From Hemerocallis citrina (taxonomy: Eukaryota; Streptophyta; Magnoliopsida; Asparagales; Asphodelaceae): 64,000 nt of DNA. Below the pieces are notes generated by a model. The model had not been told where the DNA came from and ran no database searches. It saw nothing but the letters and a program-made list of their open reading frames with translations. The position numbers and the translations under genes are program-made. This document shows positions 48,336-59,220 of the stretch, in pieces (within the stretch, counting starts at the first letter, position 1; the number at the start of each line of letters is the position of its first letter). The DNA lies in contig CM030367.1 of assembly GCA_017893485.1 (NCBI GenBank), positions 147,239,767 to 147,303,766 of the forward strand, in the 5' to 3' direction.

Positions 48336-51198
48336 TAATAAATCTGTTAATGTCAACATTTTGGATCAATAATTTGAATACAATTAATAATTGAATTCTC
48401 TATCTTCGGTAATTTATACTTCTTTTCTCTTCTATAGGAAAGAGCCTAGAAGCAACTAAATTGAGTGGATTCAAGACTTACTCAGGACTAATCTACCACT
48501 GTGAGGATGAAGCACTGGAATGGAGAACCTTAATTTTGCATCAAAACATTTGTAGGAGCATGATGGAGAGTTGTGTCAACAAGGTTGACAATATGGGGTT
48601 TTTGATTCAAACATGAAAAGCTAAATTCTACAAAAAGAAGTTGTCCAGATGCCTACAATCTCCATTTCTTTACCCTCCAACTCCCTTCTTCACCTCCTAG
48701 AAAGTGCAGCTATACATCAATAGAAGAGTGGTGAAGTTCAGTGTTGATCAAGCCTAAATTCAAGTAAGCTTTCAGAATTTCGAACCAAACTGTAGATGAA
48801 GCTGCAAGCTTCCCAAACAGCAGCTGCCCATTACAAGAAGTGTAGTTGAAGGGAAAAACAACTCATGTATCAGCTGTGCATGTATCAGCTGTGCATGTCA
48901 GCTGTGCAAACTTGAATTTTCCACTTCAAGGCTCACACACCTCCAGTCTTCACTCTCTAACTCCCCTTTTTAACTCCCTATCAGGTGTTACCCTTTTGGT
49001 GGTTGAAGCTCCTTATTGATCAAGCCTCATATTAACTCCACTTCAAATAGCAGATTGCAATTGAAGTGGAAAAAGACTTCCTGCAAGAGCTGTGCATATA
49101 TCAGCTATATGCACAACAGATACTTGAGTTAGATGTAAAGTCTTCTTCACAGTTAAGCTGCAAATTCATGAGGCAAGAATTATGTGTGTGGATCCAGGTA
49201 TTGAGAAGAGTTATCATAGGCAAATTCATTAAGCTGCACCAAACATCAGCTGTGCAACTCAGCTATGTAACTCAGCTAGGCAATCAGCTATGCACTCAGC
49301 AGTGCAAGTCAGCTGTTCAGATCAGTTGTGCTTTCTTGAAACCTCCACTTCATAAGCTCACAGTCCCCATTCTTCACTCTCTAAAGTCCTTCTTTTACTC
49401 CCTATCAATTATGAAGCACTGGTGATTGAAGCTCTAAATTGATCGAGCCTATATCAGGAAAAATCTCTAGGACAGTGGAAGAAGTTGCGAAATGGTTTCA
49501 ACTAGCAGAGTATAGTTGAATTGAAGAGTGAGAGCAAGTTCTGCTGAGAAACTCAGCTGATACACATAGCTGTGCAACTCAGCAGCTGATACACATAGCT
49601 GTGCAACTCAGCTATGTATCAGCTGTGCATTTTTTTAAAGAGTGCTACAATATCAGTTCCACACAGATACATGACTTGTGCATGATCAAATACAGCTGCA
49701 CAGAAGAGTCCTTTTTCACAATACAATCAAAACTACAAGCCAAGAAGGAGAGCAAAAATAAAACAATATGTGGGGAGCTAGAGATATGCACAGTTGAGAT
49801 ACACCCTCACTACACCCAAATCTGCAACACAAATCAGATTGAGCTGTCAAAATCCTAGAAACAAATATTGTATAGCTGCAAATAACAACTTCCCAAAAAT
49901 CAAGCTAGTTAGTTGGTCTGGCAGTTAATGAAGGGGATTTTGACTCAATCCATACCCGGTATTTGAGGAGATTGCAATCTTAAGCTAGAGATCTGCAGAT
50001 GGAGGAAAAGGAAGCTATAAAAAAAGGGAAAAACACAGACTGTGGGGCATCGAAAATAGGAGGGGATTGAGAACTTGAGAACCAGAGGAGATCGAATACA
50101 ACTTGAAGAGGAGGAGGGCAATTTGGCTTCACTACTGATCATCACACAAATCAGTGTTACTTCTTCTCTCTAATTCTGTTCTTGAGTTGTTTAAATTATT
50201 AGAGTCATGTATTCAAAATTGTTAGTCAATAAAAGTTGGATTATGTGTAACTAAATTCATTTGGGCAGATTGAAACCTTAGTCATGTAATGTTTACAAAT
50301 CTTCTAAAGCACTACTCCTATCACTTATTGATTAAACCTGGTAGTTCTTGATCAAAATTTATAATATGCAGTATTTGATGCTTGATATCCTTACTATTCA
50401 AGTGTTGTTAACTCAACTTATTTATTGATGAATACTCTATATCACTCTATTTGAGCACACTGAATACACTCATATCTCACTATGCTCCTCTGATATGCCA
50501 TGGTTAACACAACCAAAGTTGAGTTATCAAGTTTTCTTATTATAGAATTGAATCTGTTATATGAGTAAATTGAGATGACCGAGTCTTATGCTCGTAACTA
50601 GTAACACAAGAATCGACTAGGTTCTTTGGTTTAATTAACTTGGAGGTCTAAATTTAATGACAACTTCTAGATCTTTGAGTGTTTGTCAATTTCCACCATT
50701 TCTATGCTTTCTTCAGGTGCAACTTAGTAGATATCATGCTAAACACTTAAGGAGAGAAAGGAATTAGAGTAGATACCATGCCTAATTCTTAGCTTAGGAA
50801 AATCTTTAATTCAAAGAGTAGATACCATACTCTTAAATGAACAAGAATGAGTGATCAGAGTAGTGTAGAAGTTAATCTAGCATTCTTGACTATAGGTGGA
50901 AATCAAGCCCAACTAAATCAAGAGATATTTCTTGATTCAAATTAACCAAATTGAGAACTTCTTGGTCTATATTTTAATATCTTTTTTCCCTCCAAATATA
51001 CAGTTAAAAAAAAAGAAGAAAACAAAAGGAGACTTTATACCAAGCACTCTATTTTATTGATTAGTAAGTTATTTACTACAATCTCTGTGGGATCGACTCT
51101 TGCTTTTCACTACGCTTCTGTAAACGATTCGTACACTTGGCAGGTTTTAAATTTGTGTTCAGATTATCTATTCATTTAGATAACTGAAATTATCAACA
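48336..51198 (+). repeat. 3' LTR of Athila (2863 bp)
   Basis: TAATAAATCTGTTAAT...GAAATTATCAACA, aligning end to end with 38506-41385. The first TG is mutated to TA. It is followed by TSD ATATA. TATA box at 50016. It differs in copy number of the AGCTGTGC repeats. Confidence 0.93.
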
Positions 51199-53009
51199 AT
51201 ATATTAAGAATAGCATGGCATGATCATGTGACACGTGCAAGTAGCAAACTAAACATGTACCAGTGCAAGATATCTTATCTAGGAACAAAATAAATACATC
51301 TCAAGTTCAGGACAGCAAGACCATGCTGTAGTAAAACAGTGATTCCAGGAGTTACAAACAAGAAAATCTAGATCTGTCGAAGGATCTGAAAAATAAACAT
51401 CTACACGAATCCAGCAAGTATAATTAAGTCATATACTAGTTCACAACAACACAGCTCAAAACTGATTTGAATACAGAAATTAGGTTCAGCCAGAAATCAA
51501 GAAAACAACTTCAAGAACATGAAAACAGCATGAAAACACATCAGATAATTCCACAAAAAATCTGGGGTATTCCCCTATATGTACAGAATCAAAATATAGC
51601 GTTTCAAAATTTTCCAGGAACAATAGATAAGTCATCAAAAAGAAAAAAGCATCACGAAAACATAGTTTAGCAATCTGGAAATCCCAACACTGCTGTTCAA
51701 AAACTAAGATATCTCGCAACCAGTGAAACGAAATCCAAATTTGCCAAAGGGATATGAAAATAGGTAGAATTTAAAAATTTTCACATTTCATAATGAATTT
51801 TCATACAGTGAAAGGAATCATAGTGAAAATAGGGTTCTTTACAGAACAGCGAGTAAATTACAGCATAAGTAGATTTTAGAAACGAGCATGAAACACCACA
51901 TAAAACTTATCAATAAAATTCATCAAAACTCTTGGTAGTCCCTAATATCATAAAGAAACACTGACCAAAATATTGGATCAAAATAATATGTACAACATAG
52001 TTCTTGAAAATAGTTTGTTAACAAAATCAACCCAAAACAGAATCTGAAAACGATCGACACGTCTGTAATGAAACAGTCATAACTCAGTCATGCGAAATCC
52101 AAATCAAGCAAAACTAGTGGGATTTGAAAAAGGACAAAATTATATCAAACTCCTATTTTATTTCAAAATCATGATTCGGAATGTAGCACAGTTGAAAACA
52201 GCAAATGAAACAGAACAACCAGAATTTACAGATTTCACACTTCAAAACATGAACATTATAGCTTTAAGAATATTGATCCAAACACAACCAAACTTGAAAT
52301 ACAACCTACCAAGCATCTAAACATCATGATTTGGGGTTACTAACATGTCTACACCTATTATTTCACATGGGTATCAATCAAACGCGAAATTTTCACACAA
52401 AATTCACATACACGTCTAAAATCAAGAATTGGGAGAATCCTAGGTTATTGTATGTCAAGATTGGTGTCATGAGTCTTCTATGGCCAAAATATCACAATAG
52501 AGACAAGATCCATCAAGGAAAACACAATCTAAGGTTGTCTCTAGACCCAACTACACTATAGGTGAACTTTGATACTTGTATCAAACAAATGAGTTGGAGT
52601 ACAAGTTACTTGCCTTATATGGGGATGAAACACGATGCAAATACTCTTAGAAGCAAAATCCACGAACGAAATCCGCTCCAAGCGCGAATCCAAGCAACTA
52701 CGAACCAAAATCCTCTCACGAATGAATCCCTTGAAGCAACGATCAAAGGGGGAAATACCCACTTTGAGAAACACCATGAAAAGAGAGTATGGGGGTTCAA
52801 AATTGCAACTTTGATGGTGGTGGTGGCTTGTATGGTGGTCGGCAAGCAAGGAGGAGGGAGAGGGTGTTCGGGTTTGATGGTGGCTGGAGTTGTGAGGATG
52901 GATGGCTGCTAGGGATGGCCGGCAAGGGGATGGTGCTGGTCGGGTTGGGCAAGTGCAGCCGAGAGAGGGGAGAGGGAGGTCAGGTATCAAGAGGGAGAGA
53001 GAAATAGGA

Positions 53010-53046
53010 TTAGGGTTAGGGTTTGAGAGGGTTAGAGTATATATAG
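53010..53046 (-). promoter_or_regulatory. TATA box and telo-box of Tekay 5' LTR
   Basis: Same arrangement as 23900-23938: TATATATA, then AAACCCTAACCCTAA downstream on the minus strand. This is the copy that would drive the element. Confidence 0.6.
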
Positions 53047-53469
53047 GGTGCATTTGTGGGTTAATGGGTTGTGGGTATTAGTATGAAGTAATAGGTATAC
53101 AAATGGGTAATGGATATTGGGTCAATCTCAAATAGGAATACAATTTACAGTGAATTATAAGGCTCTTGAAAAATCTTATTAGGGGTTAAAAATCATGGGA
53201 AAGGGATAACACCACCAAAAATCCACCACAACACCATGGAAAAATTAAAATAAAGATATCGAGACCAAAAATGAGGAAAAGATCAAAATGATGGAAAACG
53301 ATCAAAAGAGACAAATAATCCAACACATGGAGCTCAAAATGAAATAAAACGAATATATATTGAAATCAAATCCAATATACGGTTCAGAAAAATACAAAAG
53401 AGGGAAATACACCAAAAATGAAAAATACAGTCAAAAATATATAAAATGAAAAACAGGGGTTACAGGTAC

Positions 53470-54792
53470 ACTCAAACTTATGGAATTGATTATGATGAAA
53501 CATTCGCACCTGTAGCAAGTTCAACGCCGTTCGAGTTTTACTGTCACTTGCTGCAAATCTTGACTGGACATTGTAGCAATTTGATGTGAAGAATGTTTTT
53601 TGCATAAGCAATTGACAGAAGAAGTTTATATGGATCTATCACTAGGACCAAACTAGACCAGTCCAACATAGTAATAAAGTGTGTCGGTTGAAGAAAGCAT
53701 TGTATGGTCTCAAACAGTCGCCAAGAGCTTGGTTTGAGAGATTTACAAAATCAATGAGGACATTTGGATATTTTCAGAGTAACTCAGATCATACCCGTTT
53801 CCTGAAAAGGAAAGAACGTAAGATTACTGCTCTCATTATGTATGTGGATGATATAATAGTAACTGGAATCCTGAGGAGAGAAAGGCATTAAAGAACTACA
53901 TGTCATAAGAGTTCGAAATGAAGGATCTTGGCCCTTTGAGATATTTCCTTGATATTGAAGTGTCTCGCTCTAGATAAGGCATATTTCTGTCTCAAAAAAG
54001 TATGCTCTGGATTTGTTGAAGGAAACAGTAATGTCCGCTTGTCAGCCTATTGATACACCGTTAGAAGAATGACTGAAACTTCGCAATAATCCTGATCAGG
54101 TGTCATGTGATAAGAAAAGATAACAGAGATTGGTAGGACGGCTGATGTATCTTGCACATACGCGGCCGGATTTATCATATGCCTTAAGTGTGGTTAGTCA
54201 ATTTATGCATGCACCTAGTGAACAACATATGGATACCATTATAAGGATCCTGAGGTATATAAAGTGTGCACCAGGAAAATGGGTGTTGTTTACCAAATAT
54301 GGTCACTTGAAGGTTGAGGTATATACAGATGCCGATTGGGCAGGATTGGTTGTTGATAGGCGCTACACTTCAGGGTATTTCACCTTTGTTTGAGGAAATT
54401 TGGTTACATGGAGAAGCAAGAAGCAAATTTTCATTGCACGCTCTAGTGTAGAGGCTGTATATCGCAGAGTAGCATTAAGTATAGTTGATGTTTTATGGCT
54501 AAAACTCTTGTTGCAGGACTTATGTTGTGATCTGAATGAACCTATGAAAGTGTATTGTAATAGTGAAGCGGCGTGTGATATTACTGCTAATCTAGTTCAG
54601 CATGATAGGACGAAACATGTAGAGGTGGACAGATTCTTCATCAAAGAAAAATTAGATGAGAAATTCATTGAGATATCTAAAGTGAAGTCAGAAGATCAGC
54701 TCACAGATATCTTAACCAAGACAGTTTTGAACCGGCTCTTCTTGAAATTTGTTGATAAGTTGGACATGTTCAATATCTATGCACCAACTTGA
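53470..54792 (+). pseudogene. copia RT (C-terminal part) and RNase H
   Basis: It continues the RT cut at 15227: YTQTYGIDYDETFAPVA (53467 on), LKKALYGLKQSPRAWFERFT, ALIMYVDDIIVTG (YVDD box at about 53840). RNase H: LMYLAHTRPDLSYALSVVSQ, VYTDADWAGLV, KQIFIARSSVEAVYRRVAL (family SSTEAEY), CNSEAACDI, HVEVDRFFIKEKL, DILTKTV. Stops and shifts are frequent, for example at 53586, 53889 and 54391. Confidence 0.9.
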
Positions 54793-54799
54793 GGGGGGG
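54790..54799 (+). other. copia polypurine tract
   Basis: TGAGGGGGGG directly before the 3' LTR. Confidence 0.85.
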
Positions 54800-55003
54800 T
54801 GTTGAAATATAGTAATTGCTAATGTGTATATTATGTTTCCTATTCTATAGGAAACAAATTTCCCAAATCTCTCATCTCCTCAATCTTTTCTCAATCTCCT
54901 TTCTTCTTCTCCAAGAATGTAATTCTTATATGTAGATGTATACAGTAGAGAAACCAATAAGAAGAAGAAAAACTATTATTTTTCCCCAAACATGTTTTCA
55001 ATA
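54800..55003 (+). repeat. 3' LTR of copia element
   Basis: TGTTGAAATATAG...TTTTCAATA, partner of 12065-12269, followed by TSD AATAG. Confidence 0.92.
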
Positions 55004-55008
55004 AATAG

Positions 55009-55171
55009 TACTATTGCGACCACTTAGTTAATGAACAATACACATTCAACTTCGATAATATTTCATCCTCTTGTGTTTTATTGCATGTTATGCATTTTTA
55101 AAGGGATAGATCATGCATCTAGGATGAGGAGGTAAGATTTTTTTAGGGTGCCATAGGAGGAAATTTCCTCT
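55009..55171. repeat. MITE-like repeat copy B, right half
   Basis: It continues 12064 across the copia element (CAACAATAG|TACTATTGCG, like CAATAGCACAATTGTG in copy A at 5791). It ends TTAGGGTGCCATAGGAGG. Confidence 0.55.
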
Positions 55172-55255
55172 TGTGCTACATTTCCTTATGTTTTCTCATA
55201 TTTATATATATTCAGTTAAGATATGTAGTTCTCATATGTACTGCATGTTTGACAG

Positions 55256-55377
55256 GTGAAGCTACTCGCAAGGGCTTCCACATGTATGATGATAAGAGGA
55301 ATGCTAGACCAGTTCCTGAAATTAAGAAGTATATAGAGAAATCAAGGAGTATATCTGGTATTACAGATGATAAAAAG
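55256..55377 (+). pseudogene. isolated exon of a peroxisomal multifunctional protein (MFP2/AIM1-like)
   Basis: Between TTGACAG and a GT donor (AAG|GTCAGC), 122 bp encode EATRKGFHMYDDKRNARPVP and EIKKYIEKSRSISGI. In plant MFP2/AIM1 (enoyl-CoA hydratase / 3-hydroxyacyl-CoA dehydrogenase of beta-oxidation) this lies in the 3-hydroxyacyl-CoA dehydrogenase part, in the stretch before the C-terminal region. No neighbouring exon is seen in the window. It is either the last visible exon of a host gene torn apart by the insertions on both sides, or a captured fragment. Labelled pseudogene for that reason. The exon itself has no stop. Confidence 0.7.
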
Positions 55378-55681
55378 GTCAGCATTTTAATTGCTGATCT
55401 AGTTTATATTTTTAATCATCTATAGCCATTCAAACTTCTTCTCTACTGAGAAATGGTGCAATTTTTCGTGGCCTCTTTTCCCTTGCGGAAACAAGAAAAG
55501 ATGAAATAGTTGCACTGAGAATTTGACACCTTAGTCTCCCCTTTATCACAGTAGCAATTTGTTTTCTCCCACCTTATCTTTTCAAAAATCTTGAGCTAAA
55601 TTTTTGTAAGAAAATAATAAGAATTATGGCTCTTAGTTTGATGATCTTTTCTTTCAGTCTAGTTTTCTGATATGGGTTAGA
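55378..55681. other. intron-like sequence after the MFP exon
   Basis: T-rich, no gene or repeat recognised. It ends at the Tat element B LTR, with candidate TSD TTAGA at 55677-55681. Confidence 0.5.
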
Positions 55682-56168
55682 TGATGTGGCCCCTCCTGGG
55701 CCATTAGATCCCCTCAAATCCCGCTCTTCCCTGATCATCAGATCGACAGAAGTCCAACAAACTCCTACCGCCTCAGGCCCACAGGAAAACGGGTCCGACC
55801 CGGCCTATTAAGGTCCCAGACCTGTTTACCCCTGCCTATAAATACTAGACCCCCTCCTCACTTCAGCAGGTAATCAATCTTTCCCCACCTGAACCCTAGC
55901 TGCCCAGTCTCTTTCTCAGTGACTGACTAGATCATTAGAGGGCCTATCACCGGGACCTCTCCCGGTGTTTGTAGGCAGTGTGCAGGTACAGAAGATCTGA
56001 GCCGAGTTACTGTATCCGAGCCGAGCACTCGACCTCTATCTCTCGGTTGCTACCCCCGAACCGGTCCTACTCCATTGGGCCGGACCGACGCCGATACTAC
56101 AATTTCCATTACACAAATTATAGGAACTCACACCTTTTACCCCCACACCCTAAAAACAAACAGCATCA
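55682..56168 (+). repeat. 5' LTR of Tat element B (487 bp)
   Basis: TGATGTGGCCCCTCC...CAGCATCA, with inverted TGATG/CATCA ends. The inner end is fixed by the PBS two to three bases on. The TATA box position fits. Confidence 0.8.
55837..55844 (+). promoter_or_regulatory. TATA box of Tat B LTR
   Basis: CTGCCTATAAATACTAG, a strong TATA box about 330 bases before the LTR end. Confidence 0.7.
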
Positions 56169-56171
56169 TAT

Positions 56172-56188
56172 TGGCGCCGTCTGTGGGA
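56172..56188 (+). other. primer binding site of Tat element B
   Basis: TGGCGCCGTCTGTGGGA directly after the LTR, the same as element A. Confidence 0.87.
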
Positions 56189-56255
56189 AACATCTCTTAG
56201 TACTGTCGCCAGACCAAGCCCGATTAGGGACGTCACCTCGATTCTGAGCTCTCCC

Positions 56256-57385
56256 ATGGCTCCCAAAGCCAGAAGGGTCGTCACCTTGGCACAACATCCA
56301 AACCCTCCACATCACAGTCGCGCGGATGCCCAGGGTTCCAACCAACCTCGGGTCAATGGCACAGCCACCTTCGAATGCGACTGATTTACGCCACGTCATC
56401 TCAGATCGGCAGGCCAGTTGGACTAGGAGAAAGGCCGCTTCCAACTCGGTCTCGAACCATCGCCGACGGCCGTTCTAGGCACACGATCCAGAACACAGCC
56501 ACTCACCTCGTGGACCTTTGCCCCCGCAGGACCCGGTGGGGCAATACCCCGTCACAAGGGTCGAGTTCCAAAATTTTCGGGATGAGATCCTCCAAGCCAT
56601 CCGAGGTGGCCAGAGCACCGATGTCCGCAATAGTTCCAACCCACGGTCAGGAACAGGAAGCGGAGAATCTTGGGGATCTGCCCACCCCCAGGAACAGGTA
56701 GGCACCGTCCTTTGGCATTTAGAGGAGATGGAGAACTGCCTCGCCCATCTCGGTAAGGGCAGATCCATACTGGGTCGCAATCGTCAGCCAACTGGATCCC
56801 TATTCTCCCCCCAAATCCTTGAAGCAAGATCCCCCAGAATTTTAGGCCTCCTCATTTCGAGACCTACAACGGCGAGGGTGATCCCGCTGATCACATGGAG
56901 GGGTTTAAGACCCTCTTGATGATTCACAGCGCTGCGGATCCCCTCCTCTGCCGTGCCTTCCCTGCTACCTTTCGTGGTCCGGCTCGGGAATGGATCTCCA
57001 AACTTACCCCCGACTTGGTCTTCTTGTTCGAACAACTAGAGGCGGGCTTCCTAGCCCACTTCGTGACTAGCAGGAAGGTGAGAAGACGAGCGCCTCCCTT
57101 CTAGACCTTAAACAGACGGAGGGAGAATCCCTCCGTGAGTTCGTTCAGAGATTCACCACCGAGGAGAGGTCAGTCTCCTCCCTCGACGCAGGGGTTGCCT
57201 CCGCAGCCTTCCGACACAACGTTCGCCACGGCCAACTCAAGGCTTCCTTAGCCAAGAAGCCTCCCGTGGACTTCCCCTACCTACTCAACAGGGTCAAGAA
57301 GTATATTCGGGCCGAGGAGGCCCTCAATCCTGAGGGTACCAAAGAAGCCACTGCTAAGGGAAAGCATAAGGCCGATGATGCGTAG
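56256..57385 (+). pseudogene. gag of Tat element B
   Basis: ATG at 56256 starts MAPKARRVVTLAQHP. A stop and shifts follow. 56518 onward has YPVTRVEFQNFRDEILQAI and LEEMENCLAHLGKG. The core at 56895-57100 has MEGFKTLLMIHSAADPLLCR, FPATFRGPAREWI and FEQLEAGFLAHFVTSRK. After a frameshift: LKQTEGESLREFVQRFTTEE and YLLNRVKKYIRAEEAL. TAG at 57383. The order matches gag of element A. Confidence 0.87.
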
Positions 57386-57799
57386 CCCTTCAAGAAACCT
57401 GCAAAAGAAATGGCTGGTCTCAAGAAGGTCCCCCCGGTCCCCCGATTCAAGATATATATGCCCTTGACTTAGAACGTCTCGAAAATCTTGATGGAGATCG
57501 AGGATAAAGGGATCATCTGATTCCCTCCCCGACCGAGCAACAACGGCAAGAAGCGAGATCATATGTTCTACTATCGCTTCTACCGAGACACCGGCACGAG
57601 ACAGATCATTGCCAAGCCCTCAAAGACCAGATCGACGCCCTCATCCAACGAGGGTATCTAAGGGAGTTCGCCCGGGCCAATCCCAAAGATCGAAGAGAAC
57701 CGAGGAGCCCGAGGCCTTCGCCTCCTCCACGGACGACCAGCCGGCAACTTGAGCGGGACCCCAAACCCGAGGAAACAGGGGGACCGGCTATCTTACACT

Positions 57800-58433
57800 G
57801 TGTCCATGGCGGACCCATACTTCTCGCAAGACCTTCGTCCGAGAGGTCAACTCTGTTCGGGACTATCCCTCCCCTCGGGTTCAGCAGTGGGCGGCCTCCT
57901 TCCCAGGAGAGGACCTCGAAGGTTTCCGGCTTCCACACTGCGATGCCCTCGTCATCAGCCTTGTCATGGCCAACTTCGAGGTCTGCCACATCCTGATGGA
58001 CAACGACAGCTCGGTTAGCATCCTTTTCTTGGAAGCATTTAAGAACTTCAAACTCCTCTGGGAAAAGCTGAAGCCAGCTGGTTACACCCTTCATGGGTTC
58101 TAAGGCGTCCCCATACAAATTGAGAGGATTGTGACCCTAGATGTAACGGTAGGCACGACCCCCATCCTCCAAACCGAGTCGATGGATTTCATGGTGGTCA
58201 ACGTCAAGGCGGCATACAATGTCATCCTCGGTCGACCCGGGCTCTGTTCGTTCTACGTCGTCCCCTCGGCCTACCATTTGAAGCTAAAATTCCCCACCGA
58301 CCTTGGGGTTGGGGTCGTCCGAGGTAACCAGAAGTTGGCACGTTCGTGCTACATGACCGCGGTTGGGGGTGGGGTATTTCCCCTCGACGCAGTTGAGCTC
58401 CCTTCCGAGAGGGACCATCCGGAGTCAGAATAG
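57800..58433 (+). pseudogene. protease of Tat element B
   Basis: Pieces in different frames: HCDALVISLVMANFEVCHIL, MDNDSSVSILFLEAFK (active-site motif; relatives have D-N/T-G-S-S), a stop near 58100, then VTVGTTPILQTESMDFMVVN and AYNVILGRPGL. The TAG at 58431 closes it. The motif's Gly is replaced by Asp. Confidence 0.8.
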
Positions 58434-59210
58434 GTGGACGAATTGGAGGAAATCTCTTTCGGGGCGGAGGACAGATCCAAATGTTTCCGCATGGGTCGCA
58501 CCCTGTCCCCTGACTTGAAGCTGGGCCTGATTGATTGCATCCGCCGCAACATCGACCTCTTCGCTTGGACCCCATCCGACATGCTCGGGATTTCTGAAGA
58601 TCTGATCATGCACCGACTTAGCGTCGCCCCGGGCTCCAAGCCTATTCATCAGAAGCGGAGCAAGTTCGCCCCGGAGAGGCAATAAGTCCTACAGGTTAAG
58701 GTGGACAAACTGTTGTCCGCTCGATTCATCCAGGAGGTCAGCTACCCTGAGTGGCTGGCTAACGTCGTTATGGTGAAGAGGGCTAGCAGAAGCTGTAGGA
58801 TCTGCATAGACTTCACAGATCTCAACAAGGCATGCCCAAAAGATCCTTTCCCTCTCCCGAGCATCGATGCCCTAATCGACACGTCGTTGGGTCACGAGCT
58901 ACTGGCATTCATGGATGCCTTTTCAGCCTATAACTAAATCCACATGTTTCCTCCCGACATCGCCAAGACGTCTTTTGTCACCGACCAAGGTCTGTACTGC
59001 TACTGGGTTATGCCCTTCGAGCTCAAGAATGCCAGAGCCACCTACCAAAGATTCGTCAACCTGGTCTTCAAAAATCAGATCGTTCGCAACAAGAAAGTAT
59101 ACGTCGATGACATGCTCGTCAAAAGTTGCCGAGTTCAGGACCATGTAGACATCCTTGAAGAAGAATTTGGCATCCTCCGATCACATGACATAGGGCTTAA
59201 TCCTGCCTAG
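58434..59210 (+). pseudogene. reverse transcriptase of Tat element B
   Basis: FAWTPSDMLGISEDLIMHRL and KPIHQKRSKFAPERQ, then a stop (58683). FIQEVSYPEWLANVVMVKRA, CIDFTDLNKACPKDPFPLPS, FMDAFSAYN with catalytic Asp, a stop (relatives have YNQI, so CAA to TAA), YWVMPFELKNARATYQRFVN, YVDDMLVKS (YxDD box), GIGLNPA-type end. Three nonsense codons. Confidence 0.92.
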
Positions 59211-59220
59211 TGCGCCTTCG

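Larger units (their letters stand above)
38506..51198 (+). mobile_element. Athila-lineage gypsy retrotransposon, full length
   Basis: LTRs at 38506-41385 and 48336-51198. TSD ATATA (38501-38505 and 51199-51203). The left Tekay LTR has the uninterrupted site GCAAAATATATCAAG at about 16350. Order: LTR, Asp-type PBS, gag, protease, RT-RNase H, integrase, 1.6-kb noncoding region, PPT, LTR. No env-like ORF is visible. RT has an in-frame deletion and several stops exist, so it is not autonomous. Confidence 0.95.
15228..53464 (-). mobile_element. Tekay/Del-type chromovirus (gypsy) with four nested insertions
   Basis: LTRs lie at 15228-24354 and 37371-53464. The TSD is AGTAC (15223-15227) and GGTAC (53465-53469), one base apart, inside the copia RT codons for K-G-Y. 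On the minus strand the order is 5' LTR (right), Met PBS, gag, protease, RT, RNase H, integrase with a C-terminal chromodomain, PPT, 3' LTR (left). Without its insertions the element would be about 11.7 kb with LTRs of about 3.4 kb. Inserted later: CACTA 2, a solo LTR, a hAT element and an Athila element. All ORFs carry stops. Confidence 0.93.
37371..53464 (-). repeat. 5' LTR of Tekay element, interrupted by Athila
   Basis: Parts 37371-38505 and 51204-53464 align with the left LTR. Plus strand ends are TGTCACGCCCC and GGGGTTACA. CAAGTATCATGT-type repeats occur at 37920-38130 and 38280-38370. It has no CACTA at the position matching 16827, so it gives the empty site. Confidence 0.92.
12065..55003 (+). 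mobile_element. Ty1/copia retrotransposon split by a nested insertion
   Basis: Matching LTRs lie at 12065-12269 and 54800-55003, flanked by the TSD AATAG (12060-12064 and 55004-55008). The internal part is 12270-15227 plus 53470-54799; the gap is filled by the Tekay element at 15228-53464. Rejoined, the internal region is about 4.3 kb and has the copia order PR, INT, RT, RNase H. By my count the LTRs differ at about 24 of 205 positions, so the element is old. Many stops make it defective. Confidence 0.92.
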
